A DNA stretch of 64,000 nucleotides from Diploscapter coronatus. Taxonomy: Eukaryota > Nematoda > Chromadorea > Rhabditida > Rhabditidae. The position numbers and the translations under genes are program-made. Location of the stretch: assembly GCA_964036155.1 (NCBI GenBank), contig OZ038422.1, forward strand, positions 64,999,201-65,063,200, read 5' to 3'. The notes below the pieces were generated by a model, which saw only the letters and a list, made by a program, of their open reading frames with translations, did no database searches and had not been told where the DNA came from. Shown piece after piece: positions 38,530-48,492 of the stretch; positions within the stretch are counted from its first letter, which is position 1; each line of letters begins with the position of its first letter.

Positions 38530-38748
38530 TATCCCTAATACCAGTCGGTAGCCGAGCGTCTACCAATGGTACCGGTGCGTTAACTGATCGATAGTAATGT
38601 TTGAGAAAAACCAATCGGTACTGACCAGTAATACAAAGTAAAACCCGTCAATACTGGTTGGTACCGATTGAGTGACGCATTGATACTGACTGGTTTTTTT
38701 CTTACTACCGATCGGTTACCACTGGTTATCGATTGGTACTGGAAATAT
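38530..38748. repeat. Patch of palindromic ACCGATCGGT-like words
   Basis: The words ACCAGTCGGTA, ACCAATGGTACCGG, ACCAATCGGTACTGACCAGTA (21 bases, here split as ACCAATCGGTAC and TGACCAGTA), TACTGGTTGGTACCGATTG, TACTGACTGGT and ACCGATCGGTTACCACTGGT follow each other within about 220 bases in both orientations. The rest of the window has no such density of these words. Confidence 0.7.
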
Positions 38749-39029
38749 CGAGAGCGTTTGAAAGATATTCTCCGTATTTATGTTTCTTGTCAGAATTGCA
38801 CACTACTTGAACACTATTCAAAATTTCCAAGTATTTGAGAGTCGACGTTGTTATCTGCTTTTTGCTTGTTATTTATTAGCTGATAAAGCAGTAACGTCTG
38901 TTGTAATCGCATGAATCTAAATTAGCACTTATCATTTCGATCAGCTACCTTGCAATTCGAAATTTCACATTATTTCAAACAAGGTTGAGAAGGTCCCATT
39001 GAACGAAAGTAAATTTTCGAAATTTCAAG

Positions 39030-42000
39030 ATGTCACGATATTGTATCATCATACTTTTGACAGTATGCGCAAATTTAGGGTAAGTCACAAGAAAAATCGA
39101 CTTTTAGAGTAAAATTCAGACAAGCTGATCTAATCAATAGCCTCCCCGGTTCACCGACAGTGAAATTTAAGCAGTATGCGGGGTTCTTGACGGTCGGTGA
39201 CAACAAAGAAGATAACCTTTACTATATGTAAAATTTACTCGAATCCCCATGAAAATTAGTGCTGTCTTAGGTTTGTAGAATCGCAAAATAATCCTGTGAC
39301 GGATCCAATAGTTTTATGGCTATCAGGCGGACCAGGATGTTCGAGCCTGTCCACGTTGTTATCAGCTTTGGGACCGTTATTGGTAAGTTATTTCCCTCTG
39401 AAAGGTTGGTCTTCATCAATACCCCCATAACAATAGGAAGAATGAATTTGAGAAAATGCAATCTAAAATTTGAAGACCGACTTTCTTTTCGTATGTCGAT
39501 ACCATATTTCCGTATTCCCGCCGAACTTATAGATTAAAATTCATAGGTAAACGACGACGGAACAGGACTATACTGGAATGACTACGGATGGAACCTAAAT
39601 GCATCGGTCATAGCATTGGAATCACCTGCCGGAGTCGGATTCAGTTATTCGACATCTGGAAATCTAACGACAGGCGACAATAAGGTAAGAGAGTCGTTAC
39701 TCATTCCATTTTTGATGAGCAGTTTTAGACGGCCGTTGAAAATTGGGAAGCGATTCGGGAATTTTTCAAGGTGTTCCCGCAATACGCCAACAACGATTTC
39801 TACGTTGCTGGAGCGTCCTATGGAGGTTCGCAATTTAAAGAAAAACTGCAAATTTATTTTATTTCAGGAGTATACGTGCCAACTCTCGTCCAAACGATTA
39901 TGGACAGACAAGGCCAATACAAAATCAACTTGAAGGTTGGTTTTTGCAATTTTCATTTTATGTTCGATTTTTTCTCCTTCCTATCATGCAGCTTCTAATC
40001 AGTTTTTTTTTGTAAGAATGCACTATTTCAAAGCTGACCAATAAACCATTTTGATAAGACTTATGGCGTAGAAATATCAGGCTTTCACTTGACATACGCA
40101 TAAGGAAGCTGTACAGTGACCAAAGATTGAGCATTAATTGAATATCACCTTGAAATTTAATAGGAGAAAACATGGATGAAAAACCTTCGCTGTTTCAAGT
40201 TCACAATGAATTCCGCAGGAGCTAACATTAATAGGGCTTTAAATTTAGGGTTTCCTAATCGGAAATGGAGCCGTTTCCCAACAAGAGAATACTAACACCA
40301 AGATGCAGTTCATGTACAACCACGGGATGGTCGATGAATCGTAGGCAATTCTTCACTTTTCGACAATAACTTCTACTCCAGAACTTGGCAGCAAGCCAAG
40401 TCGCAATGCTGCAATAATGACATCGATGATTGCAACTGGCATGCGATCGATAAGAGCAATACTTTCTGCTACGACTTTGTCGATGATGTGCTTGATATCA
40501 TTTGGTATGCCGGTCAATTCGGAAATGTGTCAGTGTCGCAACCCAACGAGATACTGAGATACGAGGAAAGAACGATAGGACGCTTCCATACTATTTCCTC
40601 AACTTAACCCTATCTTGTCAAGTTGCAAAGTTGTGACATTTCCGAATGACCTTATGTTCATTCTTTCTGAAAAACTGGCATTTCACAGGCACTGTATCGT
40701 AGTGAATTTTCTTACTCTTCATTATCAACGAGAAAGCCTCTCTCCCTAACGGGAAAAGAGGAGGTGTAAAGCTTTTTCTCCTTGTCGCGTTCTATCCCCT
40801 TTCCACACTAGTTTCATTTGCGTGTTGCGTGCGACTCGCACCATCGCTTCTGCCTTGAAAAGAGGCAACGACTTTCTCGCAGATAATGGATAGTAGTTGG
40901 CAATTCTTGATCCAAATAATTTGAGGAGTGGAGGTATGGATCCTTACGACATGTATTACTCCTGTGTGAACACAAGCATTAATGCGTCGGCACCGGATTC
41001 AGTGACTCGTCAGAAGATCGAGCGACACAAACGTTATTCAAGAGAAGTCAATCCAGCCATCGTAAGTCAAAAAGATTGAAGGAATTCATCGATCTCTCCT
41101 AGTTCGGCGGACTTCCATGTGTTGATTCCGATGGAATAACGACGTATTTGAATCGAGCCGACGTGAGGAAGGCATTGTTCATCCCAACAAGTCTGCCGGC
41201 GTGGAGTACTTGCAAGTAAATGTTTCAGCTTCTTTAAGCGTGCTGCTTTAGATTTTAAAAGTGTGAGAAATCGTGAAGTTTATCTTTCTTCCCATTTGTC
41301 AAATATCATGTAGCAAAAACGAATAAAATAAATTATGCCGGTGAGCTTCTTGAAAACTCGTATGAATTCAGCGATGACATCAACTATCGACTTTACACGC
41401 AAGAAGTTTTCGAAACAGCTCCGCTTATTCTATCCGCTCTACAGTCTGGATTAAGAGGTTCGGGTTCAGCTCAAATAAAACCTTATCATTTATCATTTTT
41501 TAGGAATTTTGTATCACGGCGATATCGATATGGTGTGTAATGTGCTTCTGGGGTCTAGGTTCGCTTATAAGCTGGGGCTTCCGGTGGGTATTCATGAAAA
41601 TTTGTTTAAAATAAAAAAAAAAAAAAAAAAAAAAAACAACTGAAGTTTTTAGGTAACTAAAAAAGCAAAGGAGTACTTCATCAGCGGCCAAGTCGGTGGA
41701 TTTCACACTCAATATGGAAACGACTTTCACTTTGTCACTGCCAGAGTAAGTAGGAGTAATTACCTCTATTAATGTATTGTTGGTTTGATCAATAATGTGT
41801 GAGCATTTATGATTATTGTGAAAAACTAAGTGCACTTTTATTATATAGCTCGTATATGGAAAGCTCGAAAAATTATCCCCCGAGTCATTTGACTTCAAAG
41901 AATCGTCGAAATTAGCATAGGTAGAACGAAAATTTTTGCTTTGGAATATCCTCGGTTGGCCGGACACGTTTCCAGGGCAAGAAAATTGCGTAACAAAAAT

Positions 42001-42327
42001 TTTTTCGTTCCACCATTCGTTAATTTTCCAATTCCACTTTTCCCTAATTTTCATTTTCTTACTTTTTATAGCACTTTAGACGTTTATGGGAGTTAAAAAT
42101 CCTGTCATAAATGATCAACTATAAAATAATAGTTGTAGCTTTTTGAATTGATTGCGCCAGCCGACGGCTGACCGCCTAGAAGGCGAGTGAGCGGCCGCGA
42201 GCGAAGCCTTCTAGTTTATAAGACACATTTCTGATTTCAGGGCGGATCGCATTCAGTTCCAGCGAATAAACCGGACATCGGAATCTACATCTTGAATACA
42301 TTTTTGTTCAACAACAATTGGTCATGA
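39030..42327 (+). CDS. Serine carboxypeptidase-like (S10), copy 2
   Basis: Fourteen exons: 39030-39079, 39120-39227, 39271-39382, 39547-39684, 39729-39825, 39868-39935, 40249-40340, 40382-40504, 40926-41061, 41103-41215, 41372-41457, 41504-41583, 41653-41745, 42241-42327; 460 residues. A signal peptide ([17 protein letters not shown]) leads the mature enzyme. The triad residues are kept: Ser166 in GASYGG, Asp in [10 protein letters not shown], His in [10 protein letters not shown]. Both glutamates of copy 1 are replaced: Ala165 beside the serine, and Ala85 in SALGPL. Peptidase activity is possible but specificity or pH range has probably changed. Exon 9 uses a TTTGAG acceptor; phase leaves no better choice. 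Intron 8 carries an inverted-repeat element and the last intron a GC-rich hairpin. Confidence 0.88.
40512..40651. mobile_element. MITE-like element, family 4
   Basis: Left end GGTCAATTCGGAAATGTGTC; the complement of the right end reads GGTCATTCGGAAATGTCAC. Both arms continue to GCAAC about 30 bases in. It is 140 bases long and begins 7 bases after the donor of intron 8 of carboxypeptidase copy 2. Confidence 0.85.
41613..41636. repeat. Poly-A run
   Basis: About 24 A in a short intron of carboxypeptidase copy 2. Such runs are prone to length errors in assemblies. Confidence 0.85.
42159..42214. repeat. GC-rich double hairpin
   Basis: CAGCCGACGGCTG (42159-42171) is a hairpin with a 5-bp stem. 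CTAGAAGGC at 42176 pairs with GCCTTCTAG ending at 42214, enclosing GAGTGAGCGGCCGCGAGCGA. The block is far richer in G and C than its surroundings and lies 26 bases before the last exon of carboxypeptidase copy 2. Confidence 0.75.
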
Positions 42328-42695
42328 TAGAGATTATGGTTTTATAGAATTTTGACTTTTAAAGTGGAATAAAGTTTTGTAAATTTTGTATATCTCATGA
42401 ACGCCAAAATGTTTGAAAAATTACCTATCAGCTAATGTGAATGATACGACTTTTTTCTTACGTACTTGCTTGCATCATTATCTTCCCTGATCGAAGAAAT
42501 TCCGTACTTAGAAATAGCCCCCTAAAACTAGTGTTGTAAGCGACAAATGATCAATTCGCTGATAACCGAGGACACCGACTACGTTTGTGCTCAAATAATC
42601 ACAAGCAGTAGCTTGTCTTATCTCTTTTGCGACTTTTCATCGCCTATTTAGCATCTGTCGTTGGCATCGAGTTCGTACGAACAAGGAAGTAACTT
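42328..42695. other. Interval between carboxypeptidase copies 2 and 3
   Basis: About 370 bases holding the copy 2 polyadenylation signal and AT-rich DNA. The close spacing on one strand would allow either a separate promoter or joint transcription. Confidence 0.6.
42368..42373 (+). terminator. Polyadenylation signal, carboxypeptidase copy 2
   Basis: AATAAA 40 bases after the stop. Confidence 0.6.
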
Positions 42696-45583
42696 ATGCG
42701 ACAAACGATGCTCAAGTACCATAGCCTACTTATTTTAGCCATTTATCTCAAATCAGGGTACCGTAAGATTTTTGTTAAGCTATAAGGTCTAGAAATTAAA
42801 AAAAAAAAAAAGTAGAAATGGCACCGAAAAAAGTCACACTTCTTCTGTTCAATGAAATTTTTCACATTTCGTACTCGCTGCTTTCAAATTGACGAAAAAT
42901 TCAGATTAGCCGATCAGATTACAAATCTGCCTGGTGCCCCACCCATTTCTTACAAGCAATATTCCGGATACTATGCCGTCGGAGATAATAAAGAAGACAT
43001 GCTGCACTACTGGTTAACTACCATACAACTTCCAAGGTCTATGGAAATTTAGGTTCGTCGAGTCACAAAATAATCCTGCGACGGACCCACTGCTACTTTG
43101 GCTGACTGGAGGGTTGGTATGAAAAATTTCAAGTTACCTTGACTTTTCAGCCCAGGATGCTCAAGCTTGTCCACACTATTAACGGTGTTAGGGCCTGTTC
43201 TGGTATGCTCAAGTTTTTCATTCTGAAATTTGCTTCAAGTCTAGGTCAATCCTGACGGAGCGACGTTAACGTACAATCCGTACGGATGGAACAAGAATGC
43301 GTCGTTGATAGCCTTGGAAGCGCCAGCTGGAGTAGGTAAGAAGTTCTACTCTCGACTGTCCCGCAGATCGGTGTTGCCTAGCCACTATGCGTCTATGACC
43401 AACGAGCGCGACGCATTGGGGTTAGGGAAAAACAAGAGAGTGCAGAGTCACTAGGCGACGCCTATCTGCGGAACAATAAAGAGTAGAACCTGAGATTTGG
43501 AAAATTTCGAAGTTGAAGTTGGTGAAGAAATTTTTAATTTGTAATTTTCGAATTTAAGATCTCCGAAGCTAAAGTCAAAATTCATTAACACCTTCATTTT
43601 AGGCTACTCCTATTCAACAGGAAACCTCACAACCGGTGACAACAAAGTGAAGATCAAATTTTTTTCCTATCAAATCAAAAAGTTCAGACTGCCGTCGAAA
43701 ACTGGGAGGCGCTAGTTGCTTTCTTCGGTGAATTTCCCCAATACAGGAACAACGATTTGTACATAACTGGAGCGTCATATTCAGGTTGACCAACATTTCA
43801 ATTTTTTGAGAAATTTTATGTTTTTTCTAGGCATCTACGTCCCAACCCTCGTAAAAGTAATTCTGGACAGACAAAACCAATTCCAAATGAATTTGAAGGT
43901 GAAAATTTTCCTATCATTTTTATCAATAATGTCACATTTTTGGTTTCTAATCATTAACACTCAACTAAAGACCGATGTTTACGAAATTTTTGAACATTAC
44001 CTTTTGATAGCAGTGCCTAATAGAGACTAAAACTACGCTATATCTGCTACTTTATGCCACGGACATTCGATTAGATTTTCGTCGATAAATGGTGAAAATC
44101 ATTGATAAAAATCTAGTGCGTAAAATTTGACTCGAAAAGATACACGAAAAACGAAAATGTAAAAAAAAAAAAAATAACGATGAGAAACTTAGGGAATGGC
44201 TATCGGTAACGGCGTTGTGAGTTCGCATGAGAATACCGACGCAAAAATGCAGTACCTTTATAATCATGGACTGGTAGATGACACGTTAGTGAAATTCCCA
44301 ACTTTATGAACATTTTCTAATTTTTAGTCAATGGCAACAAGCCAAATCAGACTGTTGCAATGACAACACCGACGATTGTGAATGGTACAAATGGTACGAA
44401 ACGGCGGGATCTTGCTACAATTTCGTGGATAACACTACGGACATCGTCTGGTACCATTTAAAAAATTTTACGAGAAAGTCGCGGTTATTTTTAGGAACTC
44501 AGGACTTGACCCTTATAACCTTTATGAAGATTGTTCGAGCGACGGGATGGATATAAAAGACGTCTCAAAGCAGTACCAAGTCGATTATTACCATCACACC
44601 GGAGAAAAACTGAATCCCAAAGTGGTAAGATCAATGGTTTCTTATTTTATTAAAAAGTGCACAATTTTGTCTATCATATTCACCTCCTAGATGGGGGGTA
44701 GTCATGAGTTGATGAAGAATGTAAATTTTCTAAACCCTAAAAAGATCTAGATTTTAGCTAGGATCGCTTCCCTGCATAAACGACTCCGATATCACGACCT
44801 ATTTGAACCGGGCTGATGTTAGGAAAGCCATTTTCATTCCTACGACGCTACCAGCGTGGTCTATTTGCAAGTAAGTCTGGTACTCGTCGTTAATTTTTGT
44901 ATTACCGCAACTATTATCAATATCTGTTGTATTTTACTATTTTAGCGTTAGTTATTGAATTACCGTAATTTTAGCGATGATATTGCCTACACTTATTACC
45001 ACAAGGAAATTTTTGAGACGCAGGATCTCTTCTTGGCAATAAATCAAGCGGGAATTAAAAGTTCTACAAATTTCAAACTTCGAAAAACATTTTTCATTAA
45101 GTTATGCTGTACCACGGGGATACTGACTTAGTATGTAATGTCTTGCTAGGATCTCGATTTGCAAGAAAACTCGGATTACCGGTATCGAAAAAATCTTGCC
45201 TCAAGCTGAAACATTGAAATTAGGTAAAACAAGCCGCGAAACATTTTATGGTCAGTGGTCAAGTGGGTGGCTATCACACGATTTATGATAATAATTTCCA
45301 TTTCGTAGCAGTTAGAGGTAGGTTCATTCACTTTTTCGAAATGGAAACAATTGAGAAGTAGTTGCATCGTTGCGAAAATTCATGTGAAATAAAATATGCT
45401 TGGTAGAAAAACCTTTCTCCAAACTACATATTTCGTATATACCAATGCGACTATTGCAACCACTTCTTCAGGCCTTCGAATATTTTATTTTCAACTTTAG
45501 GAGCCGGACATACGGTACCGGCACAAAAACCGGAAGTTGCACTGTTCATTTTGAATAATTTCCTGTTCGATATACCATTTTAG
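42696..45583 (+). CDS. Serine carboxypeptidase-like (S10), copy 3
   Basis: Sixteen exons: 42696-42757, 42905-43012, 43053-43112, 43151-43202, 43245-43335, 43603-43646, 43688-43784, 43831-43898, 44193-44284, 44328-44450, 44495-44624, 44758-44870, 44975-45060, 45102-45181, 45224-45317, 45501-45583; 460 residues. The start could also be the second ATG at 42708. The hydrophobic leader is LLILAIYL. Triad: Ser169 in GASYSG, Asp in [10 protein letters not shown], His in [10 protein letters not shown]. As in copy 2 the Glu beside the Ser is Ala and the Glu before LGP is replaced, here by Val89 (TVLGPV). Exon 14 uses a CATTAAG acceptor. Exons 14 and 15 and the intron between are nearly identical to copy 1. 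It is the most intron-rich of the three. Confidence 0.9.
43342..43490. mobile_element. MITE-like element, family 5
   Basis: Left end GTTCTACTCTCGACTGTCCC then GCAGATCGGTGTTGCCTAG. The complement of the right end reads GTTCTACTCTTTATTGTTCC then GCAGATAGGCGTCGCCTAG. It is about 149 bases long, with 40-base arms, in intron 5 of carboxypeptidase copy 3, 7 bases from the donor. Confidence 0.87.
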
Positions 45584-45600
45584 ATTTTCTTTTCAGTTTT

Positions 45601-45606
45601 AATAAA
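45601..45606 (+). terminator. Polyadenylation signal, carboxypeptidase copy 3
   Basis: AATAAA 18 bases after the stop. A minus-strand AATAAA about 15-25 bases further on could serve PIG-Q. Confidence 0.55.
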
Positions 45607-45780
45607 AAAAATGTGTACGTTTTATTTTATTTGAAGTTCGTATTTCAATAAATTAGATCGTTATCATCACAGTATTATGAAAGTAGGCTTCTTCTAGTAT
45701 AGCTCATTTAGGCCTAGAATTTTTAAATTCGGAAAAATTTTTAGCAAAAATACTCACCAATTTTTTCGTCCTGTAATCCA

Positions 45781-47646
45781 CTAACAATAAGCCTCACCAA
45801 ACACGATGAAAAAGCTCGAAACGACCAGCGCAATGAGTTTATGGCCACATAAAATGATCAGACGAAGCTGGAAATTTCTTGTATTTAAAAAATCTACATT
45901 ATCCTACTTCATAGTTTATCATGAAAACTTCCTAATCTATTTTAAAGTTATCTGAAATACACGTATTCTTCTTGTTGGTAAAAATACTCGCAATTCTTAA
46001 AAAATGTTTCAAAAAGCTATTTTAAAAAATAGCAAAAGTACGACTTTTCAATGAGATATTTAATTTCTTACCGTCCTGAAAACGAAAAAATAGACGAGTA
46101 TGGTAGGGAGGAGGAACAAGGAGATCGTGAAGAGCACGGTAGACACGAATTGTTGGCGAGAATCCAGATGAATCTGGAAAAATAGAAATAATAGTTTTAA
46201 TCTTACAGAAATGCATATGGTTTTATGCGATTTTAATTCAAACTTCTCGTTAAGAAAATGTATTTTTGAGGAAGTGATATTTTGAAAAATTAGCATAATT
46301 ACCGTATCCTGCCGCTGCCTGAGTGGGTTCCACTTTTTGCCTCTGACGATTCGCCACAACGAGGCGATCGACGTCCTCATTAGCTGCATTAGTCTGGAAT
46401 TTAAAGAAAAAATCAAATTCGAAATTTTTGATAGCTAAATTAAAAAAAATTCGAATTATATTATTTTTCTATATATTTTCTTTGTAAATAAAACTAGAAA
46501 AACCAAAGTATTCCAAGAGATTCTGAAAATAGAAAAAGAAAAGAGGAAAATATTTGGATTTTCCTTAGAAATTTAAAATTTGCCTAGTCGCGTAAACATC
46601 GAAGCACATGATGTGTAGGGTGAGCAGGGAGAAGAGGTCGTAGAAAATGGAGAATCCAGTCGACAAACCCAATATCAACCCGTACAACAACACCTCCCAC
46701 AGACGAGACGAGCGCAGGAAATTCACGAACGCTGAAATTAGTTGGTAAAGAACTATTAGTAGCACGAAAAAAACTGTCCTCAGGCAGACTTTGGACTTTT
46801 GGTCAAATTTGACCACCGCACCGCAGTTGCGGTGGAAAAGTCCCAAGTCTGTCCCTCATAGTAGTCAGGGCTAATAAGAATGAAACAAACTGACAATGCC
46901 AGAGAAAGACGTGATGCCTGAAGAAGCTGGCGAGTGCCAAATTGACGGGCTCATTGAGCTTCAAACCCGCGGGATTTTGAGTGAGCCAGTCGATCAACTG
47001 AAATTTAAAACAAAAATATAGATTTCAGAAAAAATATACTCCCATAAATCATACAGCCATATTCATTTTATGGTAGTATCATGAGTTAAAAAAGATATAT
47101 TTCAGATAGGTTTTAAAAATAAGAAAAGCTATAGTAACTTTAGAGAGATATTTTCTCCACCTATTTGATCAAATTAAGACATTTTACCTTTTCTAGTACG
47201 ATTCAAGATAAATATTCTCTAAAAATTCAATTGAAAGGCTTATTCTGTTTTTACTCTACCAAAAAGGAGCTAATAAATTAGTTAACTACCTGATTTAGCG
47301 ATTCAATTAGCAGATCGACGTTCTCCCAGAATTTCTCGAACAGGGCGGCGTCCTGAATTTTCTGAAGGACGACGTAGCCGAGCACCAAGTCGATCGCTAC
47401 CGTAATCCCGAAAATTCGAGGGTGGTCACTGTAACTATGATAACTAGCCAGAGTTAATTAGGGTAATTGTTTTGCTTTTAGAGAACTCATAATAGTTATT
47501 CAGTACCTTCTTTAGCCAATTAGGCCAATTATCTTGTTAATTCAAGTTAATCACCTCAACAGCTTTGCCTTTCTCTTCACCGTCGCGCAACTCTTCGAGT
47601 AATTGCACACCACGTCAGACCAGCTTGTTGAAGCTTCACTGCACAT
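45781..47646 (-). CDS. PIGQ: GPI-GlcNAc transferase subunit Q (PIG-Q/Gpi1)
   Basis: Seven exons on the minus strand: 47646-47555, 47428-47290, 46997-46895, 46731-46584, 46393-46303, 46173-46072, 45867-45781; 253 residues. PIG-Q is an ER membrane subunit that stabilises the complex transferring GlcNAc from UDP-GlcNAc to phosphatidylinositol, the first step of GPI-anchor synthesis. Diagnostic stretches: WLTQNPAGLKLNEPVNLAL, then LTLHIMCFDVYATRLMQL, VRGKKWNPLRQRQDT, and the hydrophobic VLFTISLFLLPTILVYFFVF. Four or more membrane spans are likely. Vertebrate and yeast proteins are more than twice as long; the amino-terminal half is absent here. A splice acceptor (GTTCAG, 47675-47670) lies 23 bases before the ATG, so the short form may be real. 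The intron after 46584 begins GC, not GT. Confidence 0.9.
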
Positions 47647-47669
47647 CTTTTCTTGTGATTTTTGAAATC

Positions 47670-48492
47670 TGAACAGTTCAAATCTTCTTTATTCGAATTT
47701 TAACCTTAACGCTAGTCGTTCTAGAACAATTGAAATTTACTTTTAGAAAGAAGAAAACATCGTCATTGTTAAACCCAACAACAAACTTTGTCATTATAAG
47801 AATATTAGGTAACGAAGTTTATTGTTCAAGTAAAAATTTAAAAATTTCATTAAAGTCCAAAATAACGTTGCTTTCCTATTTTTCGAAAAAACATGATAAT
47901 TGCCTTATCATAAGACCGTTTTATCTTGAAAATTTTGGGAATGGGGATACTTGTGACAAAATTTAGCGAATAATATCTGTAAATTTTGTCACAAATCGCC
48001 CCAAACTCATAAATTGTATAGGACGGGTTTTAAATACCCAAAAATATGATTAAAAAATTTATCAAGTTGCTAGAGATATCAGATTGACGTTTGCCACAAG
48101 TATTTTATCCTGATCCGGGAAAAAGTCTAAAAATTCTTTCAAACGAACCGATTTATAGATCTTTCTAACCGAGTTGTAACACAACAAGAAATGGTGAAAA
48201 AATCGCTAGGTCAAAGATAAAATGGTGAAAAATCATCTAACCTAAATCCATGATAAGTCAATGAAAAACCCATTGATCTACTTAAAATTTAGGCTAGACT
48301 TTCTAACATTTACGATAAAAACGTCGTATTCGGCGTTTGTCTTGAAAAATTGGAAAAAGAAGGTTTTTGGAGAGAGATGATTGAGGAGAAAAGGGGTGGA
48401 GTCTGATAATTGGAGGGGGCGTAGCCAAAGGCAAATTGATCGCACACTTCGTTCTGGTGGTTCTGAAGTAGGAGGGCGACGACGAGGCTGAC
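47670..48492. other. Interval between PIG-Q and the phosphate carrier
   Basis: AT-rich DNA between two genes on the same strand, with the carrier upstream. No exon is recognised. A joint operon transcript is possible but the gap of about 850 bases is long for one. Confidence 0.55.

Larger units (their letters stand above)
38428..39029. other. Interval between carboxypeptidase copies 1 and 2
   Basis: Contains the 3' UTR of copy 1, the dense ACCGATCGGT-type repeat patch at 38530-38748, and about 280 bases of AT-rich DNA that must hold any promoter for copy 2. Confidence 0.6.

Noticed and set aside
41500..42054. Minus-strand open frame of 184 codons over carboxypeptidase copy 2
   Set aside because: It runs antisense through real exons and a poly-A tract (a run of Phe), so it is a shadow of the gene.
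35796..45583. Idea that copies 2 and 3 are pseudogenes
   Set aside because: All exons stay open and in phase, and the Ser, Asp and His residues are kept.
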